Positions 1-8,247 of a stretch of 64,000 bases of DNA are shown here, one piece after another. Where the stretch lies: positions 1 through 64,000 of the forward strand of contig JACRCX010000124.1 in the NCBI GenBank assembly GCA_016218815.1. The letters run 5' to 3'. This DNA is from Deltaproteobacteria bacterium. GTDB lineage: Bacteria; Myxococcota_A; Polyangia; DRWM01; JAAZOP01. The translations under genes and the position numbers were made by a program. Positions within the stretch are counted from its first letter, which is position 1, and each line of letters starts with the position of its first letter. The notes under the pieces are model-generated. The model was not told the origin of the DNA. It did no database searches and saw nothing but the letters and a program-made list of their open reading frames with translations.

Positions 1-2
1 GG

Positions 3-818
3 CAGGCGGAGGCGGCGGCGGCGCAGGCGGAGGCGGTGCGGTCGCAGGCGGCGGCGGCGCACGAGCAGGCGGAGGCGGCGCGGGGCCAGGCCGGTGCGGC
101 GAGGGTGCAGCGCGAGAACGTCGAGCGGCAGCGCGATCGCGTGGCGGGTTTGACGGCGGAGTCGGTGACGACGGAGGTGGACCTGGAGGGCATCGAGACC
201 AGTGCGAGGGACCTGCGCTACCGGGTGGGGGCGGCGGCCTCGACCGCGAACGCGGCGCAGCTCGGGGCGGAGGCGGTCGACGGGCAGGCGGAGGCGGCGG
301 GGCGGCAGGCGGGGGCCGCGGAGCAGCAGGCGGTGGCGGCGGGACGGCAGGCGGGTGCGGCCGGGCAGCAGGTGGAGGTGGTGCGTGCGCAGCTCGCGGT
401 GGCGGAGGCGGGGCTGGCGCGGGCGAGGGTGGGGCAGGCGGAGTGCCGGCTGACGGCGCCGCGGGCGGGGGTGGTGGTGGTGCGGGCGCACGCGGCGGGG
501 GACGTGGTGCTTCCCGGGACGGCGGTGTTCGAGATCCTGGATCCGACGGACGTGCGGGTACGTTTCTACGTGACGAACGCGGACCTGGGACGGGTGGCGC
601 CGGGGATGCGGGTCTCGGCGACGGCGGACGCGTTCCCGGGGACGTCGTTCGGCGGGGTGGTGCGGCGGGTGGCCGAGGAGGCGGAGTTCACGCCGCGTTC
701 GGTGCAGACGCGGGACGATCGGGACCGGCTGGTCTACGAGGTCGAGGCGCGGCTCGAGGATCCGCGGGGGTTGTTGCGGTCGGGGATGCCGGTGGAGGTG
801 GTGGTGACGGGGCGATAG
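3..818 (+). CDS. HlyD-family membrane fusion protein, 5' end outside window
   Basis: Periplasmic adaptor of an ABC exporter; it would link the two downstream permeases to the outer membrane. The frame is already open at the window edge, so the N-terminus (signal anchor, first half of the coiled-coil hairpin) is missing. The first ~130 visible residues are almost pure Ala/Gln/Glu/Gly heptads written with simple GCG/GAG/CAG codons, an unusually long and repetitive hairpin. From about residue 145 a lipoyl/beta-barrel part follows (LTAPRAGVVV, then GTAVFEILDPTDVRVRFYV) and the typical tail with EFTPRSVQTRDDR and LLRSGMPVEV, as in YbhG/EmrA-like adaptors. First gene of the operon: the ATPase starts 127 bp downstream, after an intergenic repeat. 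The substrate cannot be read from sequence; YbhG relatives export drugs or cations. Confidence 0.85.
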   Translation, partial: QAEAAAAQAEAVRSQAAAAHEQAEAARGQAGAARVQRENVERQRDRVAGLTAESVTTEVDLEGIETSARDLRYRVGAAASTANAAQLGAEAVDGQAEAAGRQAGAAEQQAVAAGRQAGAAGQQVEVVRAQLAVAEAGLARARVGQAECRLTAPRAGVVVVRAHAAGDVVLPGTAVFEILDPTDVRVRFYVTNADLGRVAPGMRVSATADAFPGTSFGGVVRRVAEEAEFTPRSVQTRDDRDRLVYEVEARLEDPRGLLRSGMPVEVVVTGR

Positions 819-820
819 AG

Positions 821-925
821 AAAAGGGCGCAAAGGAGCGAAGGGCGCAAAGAGGGAAGGGGATTTCGCGCAAAGGACGCAAAGACGGGTTGGACGCCAAG
901 GGCGCAAAGAGGATCTCACACAAAG
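821..925 (+). repeat. Intergenic short-word repeat, family A (gcaaag type)
   Basis: Directly after the adaptor stop codon, the words gcgcaaagga, gcgaagggcgcaaag and cgcaaaggacgcaaagacgg recur with a period of about 9 bp, purine-rich on the sense strand of the preceding gene. It fills the whole gap to the ribosome binding site of the next gene. It is far less GC-rich than the flanking genes and has no credible coding content. Confidence 0.8.
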
Positions 926-945
926 GGGGGAGGGGTGCGAAGGGG

Positions 946-1926
946 ATGGGTGAGGTGGTGGGCGAGCGGGGGGTGGTGCTGCGGGCGGAGGGGCTGGAGC
1001 ATTCGTTCGGCGTCATAAGGGCGCTGGACGGGCTTTCCTTCGAGGTGGCGGGGGGGGAGCTGTACGGGTTGATCGGCGCGGACGGGGCGGGGAAGACGAC
1101 GGCGTTGCGGATCCTTGCCGGGCTGATGAAGCCGGGGCGGGGGACGGCGCGCATCGCGGGCAAGGATCCGGCGGACGCGCGGTCCGGGGTGCGGGAGCTG
1201 TTGGGGTACATGCCGCAGCGTTACAGTCTGTACGGGGATCTTTCGGTGGGGGAGAACCTGCGGTTCTTCGCGGAGCTGTTCTGCCTGGACCGGCGGGTTT
1301 TCGCGGAGCGTTCGGAGCGGCTGCTGGCGATCACGCGGCTGGCGCGATTCGTCGATCGGCCGGCGGAGAAGCTGTCGGGGGGGATGTACAAGAAGCTGGC
1401 GCTGGCCTGTGCGCTGCTGCACCGGCCGGAGGTGCTCTTGCTGGACGAGCCGACGAACGGGGTCGACCCGGTGTCGCGGCTCGACCTGTGGGAGCTGTTG
1501 TACGGCTTCGTGGCGGAGGGGATGTCGGTGGTGGTCTCGACGCCGTACATGGACGAGGCGGAGCGGTGCCATCGGGTGGGTCTGGTGCACCACGGGAAGC
1601 TGCTCTTGGAGGGGGCGCCGGAGCGGCTGGTCGGGGGGTTTTCGGGGGTGGTGCTGCGGGCGACGGGGGAGATGGAGCGGGTGGAGGGATTGCTGGAGGG
1701 GGTGGGGGCGGGGGTGATCGCGGTGGCTCCGTTGGGCGGTTCGTTGCGGGTGGTGGTGGCGGCCGAGGCGGCGGGTGGGGTGGAGCGGGAGTTGAGGGGA
1801 GCGGGAGCGGAGGTGGAGCGGCTGCGGCCGAACTTCGAGGATCTGTTCCTGGCGCGGGCGGGGGAGGTGGAGGGCGCCGAGGGGAGAGGAGGGGGGGGGA
1901 GATCCGACTTACCGCTGAGACGCTGA
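946..1926 (+). CDS. ABC exporter ATPase subunit 1 (YbhF N-half-like)
   Basis: Cytoplasmic ATPase of the export operon, 326 aa. Walker A GADGAGKTT at 44-52, Q-loop MPQR near 89-92, signature LSGGM at 143-147, Walker B VLLLDEP at 163-169. The switch (H-loop) position reads STPYMDEAE, so the usual His is Pro200. Its own composite site should therefore be weak, while its intact signature can complete the site of subunit 2. ATG 946 is chosen because a purine-rich RBS precedes it; ATG 889 in the same frame lies inside the family A repeat and would translate it. The last ~14 residues (Gly/Arg-rich, then SDLPLRR) are encoded by a family B repeat that also supplies the TGA stop, so the native C-terminus probably ended near FLARAGEVEG. 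E. coli YbhF fuses this subunit with the next. Confidence 0.9.
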   Translation: MGEVVGERGVVLRAEGLEHSFGVIRALDGLSFEVAGGELYGLIGADGAGKTTALRILAGLMKPGRGTARIAGKDPADARSGVRELLGYMPQRYSLYGDLSVGENLRFFAELFCLDRRVFAERSERLLAITRLARFVDRPAEKLSGGMYKKLALACALLHRPEVLLLDEPTNGVDPVSRLDLWELLYGFVAEGMSVVVSTPYMDEAERCHRVGLVHHGKLLLEGAPERLVGGFSGVVLRATGEMERVEGLLEGVGAGVIAVAPLGGSLRVVVAAEAAGGVERELRGAGAEVERLRPNFEDLFLARAGEVEGAEGRGGGGRSDLPLRR

Positions 1927-1953
1927 GGGCGCTGAGAGGGACGCTGAGAAGGC
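1898..1953 (+). repeat. Intergenic short-word repeat, family B (gctgag type), copy 1
   Basis: Begins agatccgacttaccgctgag and continues with gctgag words at 8-10 bp spacing. Near-identical over about 55 bp to the copy at 21936-21992. The 5' part overlaps the end of the first ATPase gene and provides its stop codon. Confidence 0.9.
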
Positions 1954-1970
1954 AGGGAAGGGGTAGGGTG

Positions 1971-2915
1971 ATGGGCGAGGAGGCGACGGGCGGGGAGGCG
2001 ATCGTCGTGGAGGGGTTGGGGCGGCGGTTCGGGAGTTTCGACGCGGTGCGGGAGGTTTCGTTCGCGGTGGGGCGGGGGGAGATCTTCGGGTATCTGGGGG
2101 CGAACGGGGCGGGGAAGTCGACGACGATCCGGATCCTGTGCGGGCTCTTGGCGCCGACGAGCGGGCGGGCGCGGGTTGCGGGGATTGACGTCCGGAGCGA
2201 TCCGGAGGGGGTGAAGCGGCGCATCGGGTACATGTCGCAGAAATTCTCGCTCTATCCGGACCTGACGGTGGAGGAGAACCTGGACTTCTTCGGGGGGGCG
2301 TACGGGTTGTCGGGAAAAGCGTTGGCGCGGCGGATCGACGAGTTGATCGCGGAGGTGGGGCTGGGGGCGCAGCGGCGGGTGCAGACGCGGAGCCTGCCCG
2401 GGGGATGGCAGCAGCGGGCGGCGCTGGCGGGGGCTCTCCTGCACGACCCGGAGATCCTGTTCCTGGACGAGCCGACGGCGGGGGTCGACCCGGCGTCGCG
2501 GCGGGAGTTCCTGGCGCTGGTGCGGCGGCGGGTGCGGCGTGGGGTGACGGTGTTCCTGACGACGCACTACATGGACGAGGCGGAGTACTGCGGGCGGGTG
2601 GGGCTGATGGTGGACGGGCGGCTGGCGACGCTGGGCACACCGGCGGAGCTGAAGGCGCGGCACGTGCCGGGTGCGTTCTTCGCGGTGCGGGCGGGGCGCC
2701 GGGCGGAGCTCTTGGCGTTGTTGCCGGGGCTGGACGGTGTGCTGGCGGCGAACCCGCACGGGGCGGGGTTCCGGGTGCGGCTGGACCCGGCGAGGCTTTC
2801 GGCGGAGGGGCTGGCGGCGCGGTGTCGCGAGGTGGACGCGGGGGTGGAGATCGAGCCGGCGGGGTCGACGCTGGACGACGTGTTCCTGCAGGTCGTGGCG
2901 GGGGGGAGGGCCTAG
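1971..2915 (+). CDS. ABC exporter ATPase subunit 2 (YbhF C-half-like)
   Basis: Second ATPase, 314 aa. Walker A GANGAGKST at 43-51, MSQ Q-loop at 88-90, Walker B ILFLDEP at 162-168, and an intact switch His199 in TTHYMDEAE. The signature is degenerate: LPGGWQQR at 142-149, with Pro for the Ser of LSGG. With subunit 1 (signature intact, switch His lost) this gives a heterodimer in which only one composite site has all canonical residues. ATG 1971 follows a purine-rich stretch (cagggaaggggtaggg) and lies just after the family B repeat. The C-terminus (STLDDVFLQVV) is the usual DrrA/YbhF type. The permease gene follows after a short repeat. Confidence 0.92.
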   Translation: MGEEATGGEAIVVEGLGRRFGSFDAVREVSFAVGRGEIFGYLGANGAGKSTTIRILCGLLAPTSGRARVAGIDVRSDPEGVKRRIGYMSQKFSLYPDLTVEENLDFFGGAYGLSGKALARRIDELIAEVGLGAQRRVQTRSLPGGWQQRAALAGALLHDPEILFLDEPTAGVDPASRREFLALVRRRVRRGVTVFLTTHYMDEAEYCGRVGLMVDGRLATLGTPAELKARHVPGAFFAVRAGRRAELLALLPGLDGVLAANPHGAGFRVRLDPARLSAEGLAARCREVDAGVEIEPAGSTLDDVFLQVVAGGRA

Positions 2916-2925
2916 GGGAGGGCAG

Positions 2926-2951
2926 AAACCACCGATGGACACCGATAGGGC
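2926..2951 (+). repeat. Intergenic short-word repeat, family C (accgatggac type), copy 1
   Basis: gaaaccaccgatggacaccg followed by atagg, 10-bp period, 11 bp after the ATPase stop. The same words occur at 5266-5298 and 38836-38872. The ATG inside it is in frame with the permease but belongs to the repeat. Confidence 0.85.
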
Positions 2952-2976
2952 AAGGGACGGGCGGCCGGGGCGGGGG

Positions 2977-4110
2977 ATGCGCTTCCTGCGGCGGACGATG
3001 GCGATGGCGGGCAAGGAGTCGCTGCACGTGATGCGCGACCCGCGGACGTTGTACCTGGCGTTGGGGATGCCGGTGGTGCTGCTGGTGATCTTCGGGTTCG
3101 GGGTGAGCTTCGACATGAACGACGTGCCGCTGGCGGTGGTTGACCAGGACCAGACGCCGGCCTCGCGGTCGCTGGTGGCGTCGTTGGGTGGGGGTGGGGA
3201 GTTCGAGGTGGTGGCGCGGCCGGGGGACGCGCGCGGGGTGGACCGGCTGTTCCGGACGCGCGAGGCCTCGGCGGCGGTGGTGATCCCGGCGGGGATGCAG
3301 GCGGCGTGGGACCGGGGGGAGCGGGTGCCGGTGCAGGTGCTGCTGGACGGGAGCGACGGGACGTCGGCGTCGAACGTGCTGGGGACGGCGGTGGGGGCGA
3401 TCCAGGCGGAGTCGTCGCGACGGCTGGCGGAGCGGACCCTGGGGCAGGGGGGGGGCGGGGCTCGTCCGCTGTCGGCGCGGGTGCGTCTCCTGTTCAACCC
3501 GGCGTTGCGTTCGGCGGTGTTCTTCGTGCCGGGGCTGATCGCGTACATCCTGTACATCGTGGGGGTGCTGCTGACGGCGTTGACGGTGGCGCGGGAGAAC
3601 GAGCGGGGGAACCTGGAGCAGCTCTTCGCGACGCCGGTGGGGCGGGTCGAGGTGCTGTTGGGCAAGCTGTTGCCGTACCTGGCGATCGGGGTGGTGCAGG
3701 CGCTGCTGGTGTTGGCGTTCGGGATGGTGGTGTTCGACGTGCCGCTGCGGGGGAGCGTGGCGGTGCTGGGGCTGGGGACGATGCTGTTCCTGTTCGGGGC
3801 GCTGGGGCAGGGGTTGTTCATCTCGGCGATCACGGGGAGCCAGCAGGTGGCGACGCAGGCGGGGGCGTTGTCGTCGCTGCTGCCGGGGATCCTGCTCTCG
3901 GGATTCGTGATCCCGGTGGAGACGATGCCGCGGGTGCTGCAATGGATCGCGTCGTTGTTCCCGGCGCGGTACTTCGTGACGATCCTGCGCGGCGTGATGC
4001 TCAAGGGCAACGGGCTGGACGTGTTGTGGCGCGAGTTCGTGGCGCTGGGGATCTTCAGCGTGGTGGCGATGACGGTGGCGACGATGAAGTTCAAGCGGGG
4101 GGGGTCATGA
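2977..4110 (+). CDS. ABC-2 type permease subunit 1 (YbhS/YbhR-like)
   Basis: Inner-membrane permease, 377 aa. First transmembrane helix at about 28-46 (ALGMPVVLLVIFGFGV), then a periplasmic domain of ~125 residues, then five helices starting with AVFFVPGLIAYILYIVGVLL. The coupling segment ENERGNLEQLFATPV is characteristic of ABC-2 exporters. ATG 2977 (MRFLRRTMAMAGKE) is preferred because a G-rich RBS precedes it; the in-frame ATG at 2935 is inside the family C repeat. The 3' end overlaps the next start (ATGA, 4107-4110), indicating translational coupling. Confidence 0.9.
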   Translation: MRFLRRTMAMAGKESLHVMRDPRTLYLALGMPVVLLVIFGFGVSFDMNDVPLAVVDQDQTPASRSLVASLGGGGEFEVVARPGDARGVDRLFRTREASAAVVIPAGMQAAWDRGERVPVQVLLDGSDGTSASNVLGTAVGAIQAESSRRLAERTLGQGGGGARPLSARVRLLFNPALRSAVFFVPGLIAYILYIVGVLLTALTVARENERGNLEQLFATPVGRVEVLLGKLLPYLAIGVVQALLVLAFGMVVFDVPLRGSVAVLGLGTMLFLFGALGQGLFISAITGSQQVATQAGALSSLLPGILLSGFVIPVETMPRVLQWIASLFPARYFVTILRGVMLKGNGLDVLWREFVALGIFSVVAMTVATMKFKRGGS

Positions 4111-5246
4111 CGCCCGCGTTCCGGGCGGTGGTGCGCAAGGAGATCCGGCAGATCACGCGGGACCGGCGGATGATCCCGATGCTGGTGGTCGCGCCGGTCA
4201 TCCAGCTCGTGGTCTTCGGGTACGCGGTCAACTTCGAGGTGAACCGGGTGGAGACGGTGGTGTGCGACGGCGATCGGACGGCGCAGAGCCGAGCGATCGT
4301 GCGCAGCCTGGAGGCGGACGGGACGTTCCACGACATCGGGCCGGCGCGCGACTGCGGACGGATCGAGAACGAGGTGGTGGACGGGCGGGCGCAGGCGGCG
4401 CTGCTGGTACCGCGGGGGCTGGCGCGGGACCTGGCGGCGGAGCGTCCGGCGGAGGTGCAGGTACTGGTGGACGGGAGCAACCCGACGATCGGGCGATTCG
4501 CGGCGCTGGCGGCCTCGGGTGCGGTCGACCTGCAGGGGATGAGGGTGTTGCGGGAGCGGGTGGCGCGGCAGCGGGGGTTGCAGGGAGCGGAGGTGGCGTT
4601 GCCGGCGCTGCAGCCGGAGCCGCGGCTGTTCTACAACCCGCAGATGAAGAGCCCGCTGTTCATGGTGCCGGGGGTGGCGGCGATGCTGCTGCTGGTGGTG
4701 ACGACGATCGCGACGGCGATGGGGCTGGCGCGGGAGCGGGAGTTGGGGACGCTGGAGCAGGTGATGGTGACGCCGGTGCGTCCGGGCGAGCTGATCCTGG
4801 GCAAGGTGACGCCGTTCGTGGCGGTCGGGCTGCTGGACGTGCTGGCGACGCTGACGGTCGGTTCGTGGGTCTTCGACGTGCCGATCCGCGGCTCGCTGTG
4901 GCTGCTGGCGCTGGGCACGGTGCTGTACGTCTTTTCCACGGTGGGGCTGGGGTTGTTCATCTCGACGGTGAGCCGCACGCAGCAGCAGGCGTTCATGGGG
5001 GGGTTCCTGGCGATGATGCCGGCGATCCTGCTTTCGGGGGTGATGACGCCGGTGGAGAACATGCCGTCGTGGCTGCAGCCGATCGCGTGGATCAACCCGG
5101 TGAAGTACTACGTGGAGGTGCTGCGGGGCATCCTGCTCAAGGCGGCGGACATCCGCGACTTGTGGCGGCCGCTCGGGGCGTTGTTCGTGTTCGGGGTGTT
5201 GATCCTGACGCTGGCGGTGGCGCGGTTCCGGAAGCGGCTGGCGTAG
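4107..5246 (+). CDS. ABC-2 type permease subunit 2 (YbhR/YbhS-like)
   Basis: Inner-membrane permease, 379 aa, paralogous to the preceding gene and presumably its heterodimer partner. N-terminal helix at about 20-40 (MIPMLVVAPVIQLVVFGYAV), periplasmic domain with CDGDRTAQSR and LVDGSNPTIGR, then five helices with the coupling motif ERELGTLEQVMVTPV. The start ATG overlaps the upstream TGA. It is the last gene of the exporter operon; repeats of families C and D follow 20 bp downstream. Confidence 0.92.
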   Translation: MTPAFRAVVRKEIRQITRDRRMIPMLVVAPVIQLVVFGYAVNFEVNRVETVVCDGDRTAQSRAIVRSLEADGTFHDIGPARDCGRIENEVVDGRAQAALLVPRGLARDLAAERPAEVQVLVDGSNPTIGRFAALAASGAVDLQGMRVLRERVARQRGLQGAEVALPALQPEPRLFYNPQMKSPLFMVPGVAAMLLLVVTTIATAMGLARERELGTLEQVMVTPVRPGELILGKVTPFVAVGLLDVLATLTVGSWVFDVPIRGSLWLLALGTVLYVFSTVGLGLFISTVSRTQQQAFMGGFLAMMPAILLSGVMTPVENMPSWLQPIAWINPVKYYVEVLRGILLKAADIRDLWRPLGALFVFGVLILTLAVARFRKRLA

Positions 5247-5265
5247 GGGGGGAGGGCGGCGGAAG

Positions 5266-5298
5266 GAACCACCGATGGACACCGATGGACACCGATTC
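5266..5298 (+). repeat. Intergenic short-word repeat, family C, copy 2
   Basis: Three tandem 10-bp words accgatggac/accgatggac/accgattcc, preceded by gaacc, 20 bp downstream of the last exporter stop codon. Directly followed by a family D repeat. Confidence 0.9.
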
Positions 5299-5364
5299 CG
5301 GGGGGGGAATTTTCGCGCAGAGACGCAGAGACGCAGAGGGGGAGGGGTGACAGGGGGAGGGGGT
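5299..5364 (+). repeat. Intergenic short-word repeat, family D (gcagagac type), copy 1
   Basis: G-run, gaattttcgcgcagagac, then agacgcag words with 8-bp period, ending in a gacaggggg stretch. The reverse complement of the whole arrangement recurs at 43440-43493, where gaattctcgcgcagagac is nearly identical. Confidence 0.9.
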
Positions 5365-5407
5365 CGGGGGTAGGGTGCGGCTTCGTCCGGTGCGGAGGGA
5401 GGCGACC

Positions 5408-6787
5408 ATGAAGCTTGTTTGTCTCGCGTGGATTGGTTTGGGACTGGTTGGCGGTGCGGGGTGCAAGTCGTCGGGGGAGTGTGCGAAGTGCGCGTGCGAC
5501 GGGGGGGGGGGCGGGGCGGTCGCGCAGGCGCCGGTTTCGGGGGAGAAGGCGAAGGGGGAGCCGACGCAGCCGTCGGCGCACAGGGCGCCGGCCGAGCCGG
5601 CGCGGGGGGCGCTCGCGGCAGCGGCGAAGTGCGCGGCGGGGGCGGACTGCGAGACGGAGGTGGAAGCGCCGCCGGGGCCGGGGCGACCGATCGTTGGTTC
5701 GGAGGAGCCCGTGACGGGATCGCGGCCGCTGGTGCCTCCGACGGGAGCGCTGGCGCCGGTGGAGGTGGTGCCTTCGGGCGAGCCGCTGGCGCCGGGACTC
5801 GCGGCGCACCTGGAGCGGATCCCCGCAGGGGACGGGATGATGGTGGTGGTGCAGGCCGACGTGCGGGCGTTGCTGTCGGCGGACCAGGTGCGGGAGGCGT
5901 TCCGGTCGGCGGTGGCGCTGTTGGCGGGCGAGGTTCCGGGGGACCTGTCGTGCGCGGCGGAGTTGCTGGCGGCGACGGAGCTGGTGACGGTGGTGTTCTT
6001 CGAGAACCAGGGCGGGCACGAGTCGGGTGGCGTGATCCTGGAGGGGGGGGCGGACCTGCCGGGGGTGATCGAGTGCGCGGGCCGGATCGTTCCGAGCGAG
6101 CTGCCGGACGGCGCGGCGGCGCAGGCAGCGCGGGGGTATGTGGAGCTTGACGACGACTTCGCGCTCGGAACGCTGGGGCCGCGGACGATCGTCGTGGGCG
6201 AGCCGGCGCTGGTGATGGAGATGCGGGCGGGGCGGGTGCGCCGGCCGCTTTCGGCGTCGCCGGAGTTCCAGGCGGCGCAGCGGGTGGCGGGGGCGGGGCC
6301 GGTGACGGTGGTGGCGATCGCGCACGACGAGCGCGGGGAGGAGGACGAGTCGTTCAGCGGCGGCGCGGTGCTGCGGACGAGTCCGCGGCTGGAGGCGGTG
6401 GGGGTCTTCACGTTCGCCTCGATGGAGATGGTCGGGGAGCTCGTCGACGACTTCACCGAGGCGGTGGGGGAGATGGACCACGACCGCGCGATGATCCTGC
6501 GCGAGCTGAGCGACGCGCCCGGGGGACCGGCGCTGGCGGGGGAGGTGGTGGGACTGCTGGACGCGGCAGTGGACGCGCGGCTGACGATCCAGGGGAGCAC
6601 GTTGTCGTTCGAGGTGCGGGCGCCGCAGGGCGCGACGCCGGCGAGTCTGGCGGCGACGGCGGCGCGGGCGGTGCCGCTGTTGCTGATGGGGGAGAAGCAC
6701 GACGAGGAGGCGGTGACGGAGCCGCCGTCGGAGCGCGCGATCGCGGTGCCGCCGATTCCCGTGGAACCGCAGCAGCCGTTCGAGTGA
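5408..6787 (+). CDS. Lipoprotein of unknown function
   Basis: 459 aa. N-terminal lipoprotein signal: Lys2, hydrophobic core, lipobox LVGGAGC with Cys19. A Cys/Gly-rich start (CAKCACDGGGGG) and a Pro/Ala-rich linker reach to about residue 130. A folded alpha/beta part follows with no recognisable motif; it has repeated segments such as MMVVVQADVRALL, TLGPRTIVVGEPAL and VTVVAIAHDERG, and an acidic run EMVGELVDDFTEAVGEMDHD. ATG 5408 follows cggagggag; in-frame triplets further upstream would add residues before the signal peptide. It stands alone between the exporter operon and minus-strand genes. The layout (serial beta-alpha units with helix-rich C-terminus) suggests a DUF3352-like fold, but I cannot confirm it. 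Confidence 0.75.
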   Translation: MKLVCLAWIGLGLVGGAGCKSSGECAKCACDGGGGGAVAQAPVSGEKAKGEPTQPSAHRAPAEPARGALAAAAKCAAGADCETEVEAPPGPGRPIVGSEEPVTGSRPLVPPTGALAPVEVVPSGEPLAPGLAAHLERIPAGDGMMVVVQADVRALLSADQVREAFRSAVALLAGEVPGDLSCAAELLAATELVTVVFFENQGGHESGGVILEGGADLPGVIECAGRIVPSELPDGAAAQAARGYVELDDDFALGTLGPRTIVVGEPALVMEMRAGRVRRPLSASPEFQAAQRVAGAGPVTVVAIAHDERGEEDESFSGGAVLRTSPRLEAVGVFTFASMEMVGELVDDFTEAVGEMDHDRAMILRELSDAPGGPALAGEVVGLLDAAVDARLTIQGSTLSFEVRAPQGATPASLAATAARAVPLLLMGEKHDEEAVTEPPSERAIAVPPIPVEPQQPFE

Positions 6788-6836
6788 AGTCGGCGCCGGG
6801 GCCGTACGGTGCGGGAGACCGGAGTGGCGCCGGCGG

Positions 6837-8042
6837 TCACGAGGCGCGGCAGGACAGGCCGATGAAGCCGTATTCGCGCAGGACGTCGCGGGCGGCGCGC
6901 ACGGCGGTCGCGCCGTCGATATCGGTGATCCGGGCGAGGACGTCTTCCAGGGGTTCGGGCCGAGTTGCCGGCAGGGCGGCGGCGGCGTGGGTCTTTGCCC
7001 AGGCGTGCAGGTGAGCGACCAGGCGCCGGGGCAGCCACCCTTCGCGTTCCGCGATCACCCTGGCGTCCTCGTCCAGAAGGGCGGGGTCGCGGCGAGCGAG
7101 TGCGACGGCCGAGACCTCGGCCAGCTCCTTCCAGCGTGACGAGCCGGTCCGGGCGACGACGTCCTGGAGGTGCTTGTCGAAGGCGACGACGAACGCCTGT
7201 TCGAGGGCCCAGGTCGGCGCGGCCGAGTGGAGGATCGCGAGGCAGGCCTGGGCGGGATCGTCCAGGTGCAGGGCGGCGAAGTCCGTCGGCTCGAAACCGC
7301 GGACGGTCTCCTCGGCCAGCTCGATTGCTCGCACGGCCGCTTCCAGGACGAACAGGTCGGCGCCGGCGGCGGCGAGCTGGTCGAGGAGCTGGAGCTTCGC
7401 GGCGCGCTCCGGGGCGTCCAGCAGCGCGCCCAGGGCAGCCAGCGTCGGGACGGTCGAGACGCGAAGGGCCGGGGCGAGCATTCGTGCGATCACGGCCTTG
7501 ATCGTGGGGAGCCGCATCGTGTCGAGCCGTCGCGGCGGCGGCCGGTCGCCCGGCGCGGTCAGGAGCAGCTCGGCGGCGAGCTTGTCCTCGCGGTGCTTCC
7601 ACTCGACATGGAGCCAGAACACGACTTTCTCGTCGCCGGGGGCGAGTACGAGGGAGAGGCTTCGCTCGAACACGCGTCCGCGGTGGACGACGAACATGGG
7701 CGGCGTGGCCTCGTGGCGGTTCTCGAGCACGACGAGCGCGGCGTTCCGCGGCGTCTCGCCGGCGAACTCGGGTTTCACTTCGACGCGGAAGGCGTGGCCG
7801 TCCGTCTCGGGGGTGACGCGGACGGAGAGGTGGTGCGGGGACTTCTCGTCCGAGGCGCCGTGGACGGTCCGCAGTGGGAGTCGCAGGGCGCGGAACCGGC
7901 CGGCGCGCAGGCGATCCAGCCGCATGCCGCCGGCGGCGGCCTCCTCGCTCGACTTCGCGGAGCGGCGCGCGGGGCCGCGCGGTGGAGGAGGGAGGGACTG
8001 GGGACTGGGCACCGGCGATTGTTCGGACGAGGTTCGGTCCAC
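6837..8042 (-). CDS. Hypothetical protein, beta-sandwich plus helical domain
   Basis: 401 aa from GTG 8042, chosen because GGGAGGTG stands five bases upstream. ATG 7925 (MRLDRLRAGRF) is the alternative and would remove a Pro/Ser-rich leader. The leader (SPVPSPQSLPPPPRG) is encoded by a cagtcccc repeat like those found between genes. Residues ~40-160 read as beta strands (HLSVRVTPETDGHAFRVEV, FWLHVEWKHREDKLAAELLL); the rest is helical and Ala/Leu-rich (ALGALLDAPERAAKLQLL, AVALARRDPALL). No signal peptide, catalytic motif or known family seen. It is separated from the next upstream gene by a perfect palindrome and is not clearly in an operon. Confidence 0.6.
   Translation of the reverse strand: MDRTSSEQSPVPSPQSLPPPPRGPARRSAKSSEEAAAGGMRLDRLRAGRFRALRLPLRTVHGASDEKSPHHLSVRVTPETDGHAFRVEVKPEFAGETPRNAALVVLENRHEATPPMFVVHRGRVFERSLSLVLAPGDEKVVFWLHVEWKHREDKLAAELLLTAPGDRPPPRRLDTMRLPTIKAVIARMLAPALRVSTVPTLAALGALLDAPERAAKLQLLDQLAAAGADLFVLEAAVRAIELAEETVRGFEPTDFAALHLDDPAQACLAILHSAAPTWALEQAFVVAFDKHLQDVVARTGSSRWKELAEVSAVALARRDPALLDEDARVIAEREGWLPRRLVAHLHAWAKTHAAAALPATRPEPLEDVLARITDIDGATAVRAARDVLREYGFIGLSCRAS
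7992..8014 (+). repeat. Short tandem word (gggactggggactggg), family K
   Basis: Two and a half copies of a 7-bp word, gggactggggactggg, flanked by gaggagggag and caccgg. It lies in the N-terminal leader of the preceding gene if GTG 8042 is the start, or upstream of it if ATG 7925 is used. It resembles the other border repeats in style. Confidence 0.6.
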
Positions 8043-8247
8043 GAATGCACCTCCCGCGTGGCGAACAACCTGTCGGGCGTCTCGGCCGCCTCTTGTTGAT
8101 GATGACGGCGATCGGGACGTCCTGTCCATCCCGAGTGCAGGACAGGCGAAGTTCGTGCCGGGCGTCGGGTCGGGGGCGGCGAGGAGTCGCCGCGTCGTGA
8201 TGTCAACGGGTTGGCCGAGCCGTGGCGATCCGGCGCGTGTAGGCGTC

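Noticed and set aside
1221..5282. 1,353-codon minus-strand frame across the exporter operon
   Set aside because: It runs over four clearly coding plus-strand genes and their intergenic repeats; Arg/Pro/His-rich composition typical of a shadow frame.
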